A stretch of DNA of 46,137 bases from Maribacter antarcticus DSM 21422 (lineage in GTDB: Bacteria; Bacteroidota; Bacteroidia; Flavobacteriales; Flavobacteriaceae), in the NCBI RefSeq assembly GCF_000621125.1, contig NZ_JHZC01000023.1, positions 1 through 46,137 on the forward strand, written 5' to 3'. Shown piece after piece: positions 1 to 8,285 of the stretch. Numbering within the stretch: position 1 is the first letter of the stretch; each line of letters opens with the position of its first letter. Below the pieces are notes generated by a model. That model did not search any database. It saw nothing but the letters and a program-made list of their open reading frames with translations, and was not told where the DNA came from. The position numbers were made by a program, and so were the translations under genes.

Positions 1-990
1 GCTTCTAGTTTAGCAGGAACAGGATTGGCCCGTTCAGCGGCAGGTGTACTTTCAGTAGATGGTTCGGAAACGATAGTTAATGCTGGAACGGATATCAGTA
101 TTACCGGTGACGGAACAAGCGGAACTCCATATGTTGTGAACAGTACTTTTACGGAAGTAGATGGCAGCATCACGAACGAGATACAGGATTTATCCAACGT
201 ATTGGTCGAAGGTGCCGATGCTGGCGGAACTGTAGTAACGAATTTAGGCACACCGGTTGCTGCAGGTGATGCAACAACCAAGGCATATGTAGATAGCCAG
301 ATAACGGCAAACACAGCGGACGGTTCAGAAACGATAGTAAACGCTGGAACAGATATCAGTATTACCGGAGACGGAACAAGCGGTACACCATATGTTGTCA
401 ACAGTACTTTTATGGAAGTTGATGGCAGCATCACGAACGAGATACAAGATGCAGGTGAAGTAGATTTCACGGCAACAGGAAATACAACCAGTACCGATGT
501 CCAAGGAGCAATCGAAGAATTACAGACAGAACTGGATGGCGTAGACGGAACCGACGACCAAGAAGCAGACGAAGTTGATTTAGCTACAGATGTTGATTTA
601 AATGAAGATGGCACCAATGAAACTACGGTACAAGAAGCTCTAAGTATTTTAAATGCAATGCCTAAAATATATGCTACAGGAAAAGTTGCGGGCAATGGGA
701 CAACAGCCTCGATTTATGGAGCAACTGTTTTAAAATTAAACGAAGGGGATTATCGGGTTGACTTTTCAAGCGGCCTTGCTAACGCCAATTATATTATTCA
801 ATTATCCATATTGGATTGTGGGGGAGATTGTCCGGGTAATACAACAACCAACTACGATGATGCAGGAATCACATATTATAGCCAAACTACGACTGGGTTT
901 AGCGTAAATATTGGAGATAGTGATAATGGCGGAACCCCGAAAGATGATATCGATTTAGAATTTATGTTCACAGTAATTGTTATCCCTTAA
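1..990 (+). CDS. Repeat-containing surface/fibre-like protein, 5'-truncated by window edge
   Basis: The reading frame is open at base 1, so the true start lies outside the window; the TTG at 25 is not a convincing start. The visible 329 residues are low in Cys and rich in Asp, Gly, Thr and Asn. They contain two near-identical 44-residue blocks (NAGTDISITGDGTSGTPYVV core) joined by a linker with the phrase GDATTKAYVDSQI. Then comes a DDQEADEV...VQEAL segment and a compact C-terminal domain of about 110 residues with one CGGDC motif. Blocks of this kind occur in bacteroidetal fibre-like or tail-fibre-like secreted proteins. No T9SS sorting domain is visible at the C-terminus. The following gene carries a related DNQDASEV segment and lies 28 bp downstream, so the two are probably co-transcribed. 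The function is unknown; a role at the cell surface is inferred. Confidence 0.7.
   Translation, partial: ASSLAGTGLARSAAGVLSVDGSETIVNAGTDISITGDGTSGTPYVVNSTFTEVDGSITNEIQDLSNVLVEGADAGGTVVTNLGTPVAAGDATTKAYVDSQITANTADGSETIVNAGTDISITGDGTSGTPYVVNSTFMEVDGSITNEIQDAGEVDFTATGNTTSTDVQGAIEELQTELDGVDGTDDQEADEVDLATDVDLNEDGTNETTVQEALSILNAMPKIYATGKVAGNGTTASIYGATVLKLNEGDYRVDFSSGLANANYIIQLSILDCGGDCPGNTTTNYDDAGITYYSQTTTGFSVNIGDSDNGGTPKDDIDLEFMFTVIVIP
58..450 (+). repeat. Two 132-bp direct repeats (58-189 and 319-450)
   Basis: The two copies lie 261 bp (87 codons) apart, in frame within the truncated gene. Each encodes a DGSETIVNAGTDISITGDGT block followed by a VDGSITNEIQD block. The copies differ at scattered, mostly synonymous positions, which suggests an old internal duplication kept under protein-level selection. 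More copies may lie upstream of the window. Confidence 0.85.
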
Positions 991-1018
991 TCAAAAACAC
1001 TAATAAGAAATTACAATT

Positions 1019-1654
1019 ATGAGAAAAGTAATAGTTACAATAGGGTTATTTATTCTGTGTACTGTAGCCAAGGCTCAGATAGAAGGCACTTCCTTACCAA
1101 GTTTACCATCGCTGACAACAGCCGAAATGAATGGTGCTATTGGGGTTTACATAGGTTCTTCAATTTTTAACACAAATACTCAGAAGGTGTATCGGTTTAC
1201 CAGTACAGGTTGGGTGACCAATACGGACAATCAAGATGCATCAGAAGTGCTCTCCGATAATCCAGTGGATGTTGACGGTGATGGTGATGCAGAAGCTAAT
1301 GTTGAAGAGATGATACAATCAATTGCTCCAATTACAGCTGCCTCTGGTAGAATTTTTTATCCACCATCAATTGCGATTGATGCCTCAGTAACGGGCTCAT
1401 TCACTGTTGACTTGTATCAAGCATATTATGATCAATTTGCTTCGCCAGTAGTTTCTAGTGAGGCAGTTCCCATACCTGTATACACAAAAGGAGAACTTTA
1501 TTACTATGTTACTGAAGCCGATATTGATGTTTTTGGAGATGGATCTGTAGTTCAAAACATGTCAGTAAACGATAATGGTGTGCTTTCTTACCAAATATTT
1601 AATTCACCCGTAGATTACAACTCTTTGATCAATGTAGTGTTTGTAGTTAAGTAA
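1019..1654 (+). CDS. Small secreted protein of unknown function
   Basis: 211 residues. An N-terminal signal peptide ends near residue 20 (FILCTVAKAQ). The protein is otherwise soluble and beta-rich by composition. A DNQDASEV...DGDAEANVEEM segment around residues 72-98 resembles the DDQEADEV...VQEAL segment of the preceding gene, so the two proteins share an architecture: a linker of this type followed by a C-terminal domain of about 110 residues. There is no T9SS sorting domain. It starts 28 bp after the upstream gene and ends 28 bp before the next, so this is probably one operon with the T9SS cargo and PorP/SprF-like genes. I do not recognise a named family. Confidence 0.75.
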   Translation: MRKVIVTIGLFILCTVAKAQIEGTSLPSLPSLTTAEMNGAIGVYIGSSIFNTNTQKVYRFTSTGWVTNTDNQDASEVLSDNPVDVDGDGDAEANVEEMIQSIAPITAASGRIFYPPSIAIDASVTGSFTVDLYQAYYDQFASPVVSSEAVPIPVYTKGELYYYVTEADIDVFGDGSVVQNMSVNDNGVLSYQIFNSPVDYNSLINVVFVVK

Positions 1655-1682
1655 GTAAACCAAAAAACGACCTAGAATCGAT

Positions 1683-3704
1683 TTGAAAAATATCCTTACA
1701 TATAAAACGTTAATACTTGGTATTGTTATTACAATGCTAGGTACTTTCGTATCCAACGCACAATTTTTATTACAGGCGCCTGATGATACGGATCAGAATA
1801 ACTATCAATGGTACGAAGCTTCTGATACGGCTTCAATCTTGGGAACCGATTCGTTTCTAGAAGTTACCGCACCTGGTATTTACTACGCTACCTATGATGG
1901 TACGTTATGCGGTTCCAATGCAACTGGATATTTTATTGTAACGGATTGTAATACGCCCGATAATGAGGTAACCTTAGATATTAGAGCCAACATTTCCACG
2001 GGCGCGACAGTAAGCTGGTCTCCTGCGGTTACAGGTGATCAAACACAGCCAATGGTACTAGCAAATCAAACTGTGGTCAAATATACAGCCATCTTAACCA
2101 AAGCAGGGAATGACATTAACCTACCCAATTTTACGGTAGTTTGTTTAAGTGAGGCAGCAAACTTAGTAGATGATATCGTATCTGTAGATGAGGATGATAC
2201 CATACTAATTGACATTTTTGATAACGATTCTGATTTACCTCCAATAGGTGATTTAACAACAACAGATCCTGCAAACGGAACTATAACTATAGATGATCGT
2301 GGAACGCCAAACGACCCTACGGACGATAGGGTAACGTATACACCTGACCCTGATTTTAACGGCTCGGATAATTTTGATTATACCATTTGTAATGACTCTG
2401 GAAATTGTAGTACCGCGACGGTAACTATAGATGTGTTACCGATTGTAGATACCAATGACGACGTAGTTACTATAGACGTAAACGAAATACATAATATAGA
2501 TAACTGGCAAATAAACGACAACGATTTACCTACCGTTGGTACGTTTAGTGCAACACAGCCTATAAATGGTTCATTGACTACGGATGCTAATGGAACACCC
2601 AATAATCCATCTGATGATATCATCAACTATTTTCCAAATAATAATTACGTAGGCACCGATACTTTTGAGTATACGGTTTGCGATTCCTTAGGAAATTGTA
2701 GTACCGCAACGGTCACTATTGTTATTAGTCCGTCTGGAGCAGATTTGGATAGTGATGCCGATGGTATTTTAAACAGTTTTGAGGATTTGAACTTAGATGG
2801 TGATAATGACCCTGCGACAGACCCAACGGATAGCGATGAAGATGGTATTGCTGATTATTTAGATATTGATAGCGATGATGATGGGGTTCCTGATAATGTA
2901 GAGGCGCAGGCTACTGCTGATTATATAGCACCAAGCGCTGTTGATAGTAATGGTAACGGTCTTGATGATGCTTACGAATCATCAGGTTTTCAAGGTGTAT
3001 TCCCTGTAGATACAGATGGAGATAGTCTGCCAGATTATTTGGATGAAGACAGTGATAATGATAATATTCTGGATAATATTGAAGCTCATGATTTTGATCA
3101 AGATGGTATAGCCGATACCCTGTTCACTGATTCTGATGAAGATGGCGACGGATTAGATGATGGATATGAAGGCGATAACACTCTAGATGTAGATGTTAAT
3201 GACGAAATAGACGACCCAATAAATGATTTACCTAATACGGATAATGATGAAGAGTCTGACTATAGGGATACGGATGACGATGACGATGGTATAGCAACAA
3301 TTGATGAAGACTTAAATGAAGATGGTAATTACCTTAATGATGATAGTGATGAAGATGGTATTCCAAATTACCTAGATTCTGATTTAGAAGTTCAAGGAGA
3401 GACTGTTGAAGTGTTCAATGTGCTTACACCAAACGGAGATAACGTGCACGATGTACTGCGTATAGATGGCTTGGAGAATTACCCAGAGAATACGGTTCGA
3501 ATTTATAACAGATGGGGAGTTTCAGTCTTTACAACCAAGGCTTATGATACAGATGGGAATGTTTTTGATGGCTCTTCTAAAGGTAGGGCAACCGTGAATC
3601 AGGATAATCAATTACCGGTTGGAACGTATTTCTATATTATTGACTATAAAGAGCCGAGCGGTAATATGAAATCACTTTCAGGGTATTTATATATAAACAG
3701 ATAA
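1683..3704 (+). CDS. Cadherin-like/TSP3-repeat surface protein with T9SS type B (gliding-associated) C-terminal domain
   Basis: 673 residues starting at a TTG; that start is needed to retain a full signal peptide (residues 1-27, ending SNAQ), while the first in-frame ATG (1734) would cut it away. Residues about 162-252 and 253-349 are two tandem cadherin/Ig-like domains, each closing with a YTxCDSxGNCSTATVTI-type strand. Residues about 353-560 are Asp-rich calcium-binding thrombospondin type 3-like repeats (DSDEDGIADYLDIDSDDDG). Residues 577-673 match the type B sorting domain (LTPNGDN start, IYNRWG core, GTYFYII near the end). The domain set implies export by the type IX system and display or release at the surface, perhaps in adhesion. 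It is followed after 4 bp by a PorP/SprF-family gene, a pairing known for type B cargo such as SprB/SprF. The ligand is unknown. Confidence 0.9.
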   Translation: MKNILTYKTLILGIVITMLGTFVSNAQFLLQAPDDTDQNNYQWYEASDTASILGTDSFLEVTAPGIYYATYDGTLCGSNATGYFIVTDCNTPDNEVTLDIRANISTGATVSWSPAVTGDQTQPMVLANQTVVKYTAILTKAGNDINLPNFTVVCLSEAANLVDDIVSVDEDDTILIDIFDNDSDLPPIGDLTTTDPANGTITIDDRGTPNDPTDDRVTYTPDPDFNGSDNFDYTICNDSGNCSTATVTIDVLPIVDTNDDVVTIDVNEIHNIDNWQINDNDLPTVGTFSATQPINGSLTTDANGTPNNPSDDIINYFPNNNYVGTDTFEYTVCDSLGNCSTATVTIVISPSGADLDSDADGILNSFEDLNLDGDNDPATDPTDSDEDGIADYLDIDSDDDGVPDNVEAQATADYIAPSAVDSNGNGLDDAYESSGFQGVFPVDTDGDSLPDYLDEDSDNDNILDNIEAHDFDQDGIADTLFTDSDEDGDGLDDGYEGDNTLDVDVNDEIDDPINDLPNTDNDEESDYRDTDDDDDGIATIDEDLNEDGNYLNDDSDEDGIPNYLDSDLEVQGETVEVFNVLTPNGDNVHDVLRIDGLENYPENTVRIYNRWGVSVFTTKAYDTDGNVFDGSSKGRATVNQDNQLPVGTYFYIIDYKEPSGNMKSLSGYLYINR

Positions 3705-3708
3705 AAGC

Positions 3709-4665
3709 ATGGGAAGTATACTATTACACATAAACCGAACACATAATATAAAGTATCTTTTTCTTGGTGTTTTATTGTTCGTTGGTGTTGCTGTTGCTGT
3801 AGCGCAACAAGATGCTCAGTATACGCAGTATATGTATAATACGGTGAGTATAAATCCGGCATATGCAGGAACTAGAGGGCAGATGAGTATAGCTGCTTTA
3901 CATAGATCTCAATGGGTTGGATTAGAAGGTGCTCCGGTAACCCAGACATTTAACCTGCATACCCCAATTGGGTATAGAGGTTTGGGAATGGGGGTTTCTA
4001 TCGTTAATGATCAGATAGGTCCTACATCCGAAACTAATTTTGATATGGATTTTTCTTATACCATAAAAATGGCAAAGGAAGCTCGTCTAAGTTTTGGTAT
4101 AAAAGGAAGTATCAATCTTTTGGATATTCGGTTTTCTGAACTTAATCAATTTACATCAGATCAAACCTTACAACAGGATATTGATAACAGACTATCTCCT
4201 AATATAGGCGCAGGCATATACTATCATACGAATACCTTCTACGCAGGTCTTTCTGTGCCTCGGTTTTTGGAGACTTCACATTTTGAGGAATCCTCACTAT
4301 CAACCGCAAAAGAGCGAATGAATTTCTATTTAATGACAGGCTACGTTTGGGACGTAAATCGTTTTCTAAAATTCAAACCCACTATTTTAAGTAAGATAAC
4401 ACAAGGTGCTCCCTTGCAGGTAGATGTTTCTGCCAACTTTATGTTCAACGATAAATTTATTCTCGGTGCGGCTTACAGATGGGATGCAGCGGTAAGTGGT
4501 CTGGTCGGTTTTAACATATCTAATAATTTTCTTATTGGTATCGCTTACGACCGTGAAATAACCGAATTGGGTAGTGCCGCGTTCAACGATGGTTCTTTTG
4601 AGGTAATTTTTAGATATGATTTCATATCCATCAAGGATAATCTTAAGTCACCAAGATTCTTCTAA
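3709..4665 (+). CDS. PorP/SprF family type IX secretion system outer membrane protein
   Basis: 318 residues, with a hydrophobic N-terminus (about residues 15-32) acting as signal peptide. Mature start QQDAQYTQYMYNTVSINPAYAG carries the hallmark motif of the family, with NPAYAG conserved. The rest alternates as expected for an outer membrane beta-barrel and ends in an aromatic-containing strand (RYDF near the end). PorP/SprF proteins help type B cargo reach or remain at the surface. The 4-bp gap to the upstream type B cargo gene argues for translational coupling and a cargo-specific partnership. That partnership is inferred from context. Confidence 0.9.
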   Translation: MGSILLHINRTHNIKYLFLGVLLFVGVAVAVAQQDAQYTQYMYNTVSINPAYAGTRGQMSIAALHRSQWVGLEGAPVTQTFNLHTPIGYRGLGMGVSIVNDQIGPTSETNFDMDFSYTIKMAKEARLSFGIKGSINLLDIRFSELNQFTSDQTLQQDIDNRLSPNIGAGIYYHTNTFYAGLSVPRFLETSHFEESSLSTAKERMNFYLMTGYVWDVNRFLKFKPTILSKITQGAPLQVDVSANFMFNDKFILGAAYRWDAAVSGLVGFNISNNFLIGIAYDREITELGSAAFNDGSFEVIFRYDFISIKDNLKSPRFF

Positions 4666-4751
4666 TGCCGAGGCGTTAAATTATATACTATCATTTATTT
4701 ATTTTATGACCTTCATTGCCCTAACTTACGTAAAGATGTTATTTTTACATA

Positions 4752-5285
4752 ATGAAGGAAGAAGAGGTAATTCTAGTCAATGAAAATAATGAGCAAATAG
4801 GGACCATGCCTAAAATGGAAGCTCACGAAAAAGCCCTATTACATAGAGCGTTCTCTGTTTTTGTCTTAAATGAAAATGGAGAAACAATGCTCCAACAACG
4901 TGCGGGGCATAAATATCATTCTCCCCTGTTATGGACCAATACTTGTTGCAGTCACCAACGCGTAGGAGAAACCAATATCCAAGCTGGTAAAAGAAGATTA
5001 CAAGAGGAAATGGGATTCTCGGTTGATCTTAAAGAACTTTTTTCATTTATTTATAAGGCTCCGTTTGACAACGGATTAACCGAACATGAGTTGGACCACG
5101 TTATGGTTGGATATTATGATGATGCCCCCGTAATCAATGCGGATGAAGTTGCGAGTTGGAAATTGATGACACCTAAGGCCATTAAAGAAGATATTAGTGT
5201 TAATCCACATATCTACACTGCTTGGTTTAAAATAATATTCGAGAAATTCTACCAACATCTGTTGGATAATATTGAAAAAAAATGA
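4752..5285 (+). CDS. idi: Isopentenyl-diphosphate delta-isomerase, type I
   Basis: 177 residues, the usual length for the Nudix-type enzyme that interconverts isopentenyl and dimethylallyl diphosphate in isoprenoid synthesis. The active-site cysteine lies in WTNTCCSHQ (Cys66 aligns with Cys67 of the E. coli enzyme). The catalytic glutamate is in EHELDHV (Glu113). A degenerate Nudix-type GE...RRLQEEMG helix follows the cysteine at about residues 72-88, as in IDI. Metal-binding His residues lie near the N-terminus (AHEKALLHRAFS). It opens a tight four-gene run; its last 4 bases overlap the start of the next gene (ATGA). The substrate assignment is firm from family motifs. Confidence 0.95.
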   Translation: MKEEEVILVNENNEQIGTMPKMEAHEKALLHRAFSVFVLNENGETMLQQRAGHKYHSPLLWTNTCCSHQRVGETNIQAGKRRLQEEMGFSVDLKELFSFIYKAPFDNGLTEHELDHVMVGYYDDAPVINADEVASWKLMTPKAIKEDISVNPHIYTAWFKIIFEKFYQHLLDNIEKK

Positions 5286-5689
5286 AAGTAAAAGTAAGCA
5301 GAAGGGCTCATTTTAATGCTGCCCATAGGTTGTATAGGAAAGATTGGAGCGATACAAGGAATACCGAAATATTCGGTAAATGTAGTAACCCGAATTTTCA
5401 TGGGCATAATTACGAACTTATCGTAAGTGTAAACGGAAAGATTGACACTGAAACAGGTTTCGTTATAGATGTAAAGGTGCTGAAGGATTTGATTAAAGCT
5501 GAAATTGAGGACGCCTTTGATCATAAAAATTTAAACAAAGAGGTGCCGGAATTTATGGAGTTGAATCCAACAGCGGAAAATATAGCTGTAGTTACTTGGC
5601 AAAAACTGAGACCACATATACATGCCGAACACGACTTGGAAGTTATTTTGTACGAGACCCCTAGAAATTTTGTAACATTTAGTGGATAA
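5282..5689 (+). CDS. queD: 6-pyruvoyltetrahydropterin / 6-carboxytetrahydropterin synthase family (QueD-like)
   Basis: 135 residues, a complete T-fold enzyme. Zinc-binding histidines appear as His15 in FNAAHRL and His40/His42 in NFHGHNY. The catalytic cysteine is probably Cys34 in GKCSNPN. The DHKNLN motif and a later PTAENIA stretch with the pterin-anchoring Glu are typical of the family. The product would be 6-carboxy-tetrahydropterin for queuosine/7-deazaguanine synthesis, or 6-pyruvoyl-tetrahydropterin; the sequence alone does not separate the two, so the symbol is tentative. It overlaps idi by 4 bp and the peroxiredoxin gene by 1 bp. No other queuosine gene is in the window. Confidence 0.88.
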   Translation: MKVKVSRRAHFNAAHRLYRKDWSDTRNTEIFGKCSNPNFHGHNYELIVSVNGKIDTETGFVIDVKVLKDLIKAEIEDAFDHKNLNKEVPEFMELNPTAENIAVVTWQKLRPHIHAEHDLEVILYETPRNFVTFSG

Positions 5690-6144
5690 TGGGTTTAAAA
5701 GTAGGTGATAAAATACCTTTTTTTACATTGCCTGATAGTGAAGGCAGACCTTTTTCGGTAAAGGACATCATTGGAAAGCAAGCTTTTGTTGTTTATTTCT
5801 ATCCTAAAAACAACACGCCTGGTTGTACTAAGGAAGCCTGTGATTTTCGAGATAGTTACGAGGATTTTAAAAAGTTAGGAGCAGAGGTGATTGGTATTAG
5901 TGCCGATTCCGTCAAGAGTCACTCCCGATTTGGTAAAAAGCACGACCTACCGTTTATATTACTATCCGATAGTAACAATGTGGTACGGAAACAGTTTAAA
6001 ATAAAGAATAGTCTCTTGTTGCTTCCTGGCAGGGAAACTTATGTAGTGGACGAAAAAGGAACTATACTGATGGTATATAATAGTATTAATGCTTCCGAAC
6101 ACATGAAAAGAGCATTAAAAGCGTCATTTGTATCTAAGGAGTAA
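5689..6144 (+). CDS. bcp: Thioredoxin-dependent thiol peroxidase (BCP/PrxQ peroxiredoxin)
   Basis: 151 residues. The peroxidatic motif TPGCTKEACDF holds Cys46 (peroxidatic) and Cys51 (resolving), the five-residue spacing of the alpha-type BCP/PrxQ subgroup, which forms an intramolecular disulfide reduced by thioredoxin. The FYPKNNTPGCT context and the later GRETYVVDEKG strand match the family. No signal peptide, so it is cytoplasmic. It overlaps the upstream gene by one base and precedes manA by 13 bp, so it is probably part of the same transcript. Confidence 0.93.
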   Translation: MGLKVGDKIPFFTLPDSEGRPFSVKDIIGKQAFVVYFYPKNNTPGCTKEACDFRDSYEDFKKLGAEVIGISADSVKSHSRFGKKHDLPFILLSDSNNVVRKQFKIKNSLLLLPGRETYVVDEKGTILMVYNSINASEHMKRALKASFVSKE

Positions 6145-6157
6145 TCTTAAATAAAAG

Positions 6158-7132
6158 ATGTTCATGAACATATATCCTTTAAAATTTCAATCTATTCTAA
6201 AAGAAAGGCTTTGGGGTGGCACGAAATTGAAAGAAGTTTTAAACAAGCCTATTGCTAGTGATATAACTGGTGAAAGTTGGGAGCTTTCAACGGTTTCTGG
6301 CGATGTTTCTGTTGTGTCTAACGGAGTTTTGGCTAATACTCCTTTGAATACTTTAATTGATGAATTTCCGGAAGCACTTTTAGGAAAAAGTGTAGTGGAG
6401 CGATTTGGCAAGGAATTTCCAATCCTAATTAAATTTATTGATGCGAAACAGGATTTATCCATTCAGCTACATCCTAATGATGAATTGGCACTAAAGCGCC
6501 ACAATTCTTTTGGTAAGACCGAAATGTGGTATGTTATGGATGCGGATGCAGGAGCGGAACTCATTGTTGGTTTCAATAAGGATGTAACCAAGGCTGAATA
6601 TGCTAAGAGCTTGGCGGACGATGCCTTACCGAATCTTTTGAACTATGAACCAGTAAAAGAAGGGGATACTTTTTTTATCAATACGGGTAAAATACATGCG
6701 ATAGGTGCAGGGGTACTACTTGCAGAGATACAGCAAACCTCAGATGTTACTTACCGCGTATTTGATTTTAATAGAAAGGATAAGGACGGAAATTTTAGAG
6801 AGCTCCATACAGAAATGGCTTTGGATGCCATGGATTACGATAAGAAAGATGATTTTAGGGTGATTTACGGCACTGTGTTAGACAAAGCTAACGATATGGT
6901 AGATTGTCCTTATTTTAGGACAAATTTTTTGAACCTCACAAAGGATTTTGAGCAGGATTTAGCTGCTAGGGATGCTTTTACGATTTATATGTGTGTGTCA
7001 GGTACTGCCAGTATTAGCGCAGATAATGGAGAGGTAGCTATTAAGAAAGGGGAAACTGTTTTAATACCCGCATTGGCAAATCGTATTCGAATTAAAACGG
7101 ACGGCACAAAATTATTGGAAGTTACTATTTGA
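6158..7132 (+). CDS. manA: Mannose-6-phosphate isomerase, class I
   Basis: 324 residues, the short form of the cupin-fold zinc enzyme (Bacillus type). It interconverts fructose-6-phosphate and mannose-6-phosphate, feeding GDP-mannose and polysaccharide synthesis. Zinc ligands are visible as Gln103 and His105 in SIQLHPND, Glu122 in KTEMWYV and His180 in GKIHAIGAG. An alternative ATG two codons in (6164) gives MNIYPLKF, which fits the family start well; both are possible. It is the last gene of the idi-queD-bcp-manA run. Confidence 0.92.
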   Translation: MFMNIYPLKFQSILKERLWGGTKLKEVLNKPIASDITGESWELSTVSGDVSVVSNGVLANTPLNTLIDEFPEALLGKSVVERFGKEFPILIKFIDAKQDLSIQLHPNDELALKRHNSFGKTEMWYVMDADAGAELIVGFNKDVTKAEYAKSLADDALPNLLNYEPVKEGDTFFINTGKIHAIGAGVLLAEIQQTSDVTYRVFDFNRKDKDGNFRELHTEMALDAMDYDKKDDFRVIYGTVLDKANDMVDCPYFRTNFLNLTKDFEQDLAARDAFTIYMCVSGTASISADNGEVAIKKGETVLIPALANRIRIKTDGTKLLEVTI

Positions 7133-7163
7133 TAGTAATCTTATTTTTAAAACGTTAAAGTTG

Positions 7164-7171
7164 TACTTTTG
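7164..7171 (+). promoter_or_regulatory. Probable -7 element TACTTTTG
   Basis: It matches the Bacteroidota housekeeping -7 consensus TAnnTTTG and lies 17 bp before the ATG of the 89-residue gene, so that gene probably has its own short-leader transcript. No convincing -33 TTG was found. Confidence 0.5.
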
Positions 7172-7188
7172 TAAAAAAATATAGTAAA

Positions 7189-7458
7189 ATGGCAAGTGTT
7201 CGAGATTTAAAAAAAGATATCAATTATGTATTAGGCGATATCATTGAGGCGGTTTACATAGTTGAGGCTGCAAATGGTAAGCAAGATTCCAAAGATGGAG
7301 TGAAAGTTATTGATGGTGCAATAGCCACTTTTGATGATTTAATAGCAAAAGTGAACCAAAAAGATGTTGAAAATAGAAAAGCACACTTAACTGCTGTGCG
7401 CTCCGAATTAGAAACCAAAGCAAAAGGTTTGGTAGATGATTTGAATAAATTAAGTTAA
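7189..7458 (+). CDS. Small helical protein of unknown function
   Basis: 89 residues, cytoplasmic (no signal peptide or membrane segment). Composition is charged, with predicted long helices: VRDLKKDINYVLGDIIEAV at the N-terminus and a C-terminal segment ending LVDDLNKLS. It probably forms a small helical bundle. It has its own -7 element and is followed by a bidirectional terminator, so it is likely monocistronic and well expressed. I do not recognise a characterised family; similar small proteins occur in flavobacterial genomes from memory, which I could not check. Confidence 0.75.
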   Translation: MASVRDLKKDINYVLGDIIEAVYIVEAANGKQDSKDGVKVIDGAIATFDDLIAKVNQKDVENRKAHLTAVRSELETKAKGLVDDLNKLS

Positions 7459-7481
7459 ATCCTAACTCTAAGGTTTATCCT

Positions 7482-7512
7482 AAAAAAGCATCTGTAAACC
7501 GGATGCTTTTTT
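7482..7512. terminator. Bidirectional rho-independent terminator
   Basis: Perfect 11-bp stem AAAAAAGCATC/GATGCTTTTTT (7482-7492 with 7502-7512) around a 9-base loop. The A and T runs give a U tract on both strands. It sits between convergent genes and serves both. Confidence 0.85.
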
Positions 7513-8213
7513 TATGATTTCTTTTTCGCTAGTAGTTTGGTAAGCTCTTTGCCGTATTTAGAATTTGAAACGTTTGCAGGCAACACAGAAGCTATCGAGT
7601 CTAAGTATATTATATTTGCATCTGGAATTTCCTTAACGGCGATGTAGGGAGCTATGTAGGAGTCCTTATTATTTATAGCGAAATTTATGGCATAAATATA
7701 GTTTCGTTTTATTTTTTTGGTGTAGAGCAACTCTATCGAATCCAATTCTTGCTGGCCATACTGCGCATTTTGGTTAGCAGCCATTTGTATCAATTCAAGA
7801 CTTCTCAAATTGTTTTTTGACATTACTTTTTGATATTCTTGGAGTTTTTCGTGACTTTTAGACCCCGTAATCTTAGCTTTGGTATCAAAGGTATTCCAAT
7901 TGGTTTTTATAGTGATAAGACCCGGTTCTGCAAAAAATGAAAGCCTGTCGTTTACATCGTTATTATCCTTTTTGTTAAGGTATAAATAGAAAAGCTCAGG
8001 ACTTTTTAGTGCTGTTTGAAAGGTAAAATTTCCGTCTCCCTCAATTTCTAGCGAGTCTACCGTTACAAGCGTAGTATCCTTTACGTATTGCAGATAAAGC
8101 GTGCCTTTTTTGAGCCCCTTTATATTCCCACTTACGGTCATTGTGTTTTCAGTTTCTCCGGCGCAAGAAACGACCAAACATAGAATACTTAGAGAATATA
8201 GGAATTGCTTCAT
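7512..8213 (-). CDS. DUF4369-type lipoprotein
   Basis: 233 residues. A lipoprotein signal peptide ends at Cys17 in LCLVVSC. Residues about 24-125 fit the DUF4369 beta-domain (TVSGNIKGLKKGTLYLQY, then SLEIEGDGNFTF and a KITGS turn), which in Bacteroidetes usually sits in front of thioredoxin-like thiol-disulfide proteins. Here there is no CxxC thioredoxin module: the remainder (about 125-233) is helical and ends soon after. It is thus a DUF4369 protein without the redox domain, anchored in a membrane. Its role is unknown. Convergent with the upstream small gene through the shared terminator. Confidence 0.8.
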   Translation of the reverse strand: MKQFLYSLSILCLVVSCAGETENTMTVSGNIKGLKKGTLYLQYVKDTTLVTVDSLEIEGDGNFTFQTALKSPELFYLYLNKKDNNDVNDRLSFFAEPGLITIKTNWNTFDTKAKITGSKSHEKLQEYQKVMSKNNLRSLELIQMAANQNAQYGQQELDSIELLYTKKIKRNYIYAINFAINNKDSYIAPYIAVKEIPDANIIYLDSIASVLPANVSNSKYGKELTKLLAKKKS

Positions 8214-8285
8214 GTTATCTTATTAGGCCACAAATATCAATAAAATTATTGTAAATAGGCTTGCTCTAAATCGATTAGTTTTGAT

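Noticed and set aside
25..27. TTG as the start of the first gene
   Set aside because: The frame is open through base 1 with similar composition, and no signal peptide follows the TTG; the gene is cut by the window edge.
2740..3400. Asp-rich repeats looked like a possible DNA tandem repeat
   Set aside because: The repetition is at protein level (TSP3 calcium-binding repeats) with variable spacing, not a DNA repeat array or CRISPR.
3644..3862. Minus-strand ORF across the PorP/SprF start
   Set aside because: It overlaps the ends of two real plus-strand genes and shows no family motif.
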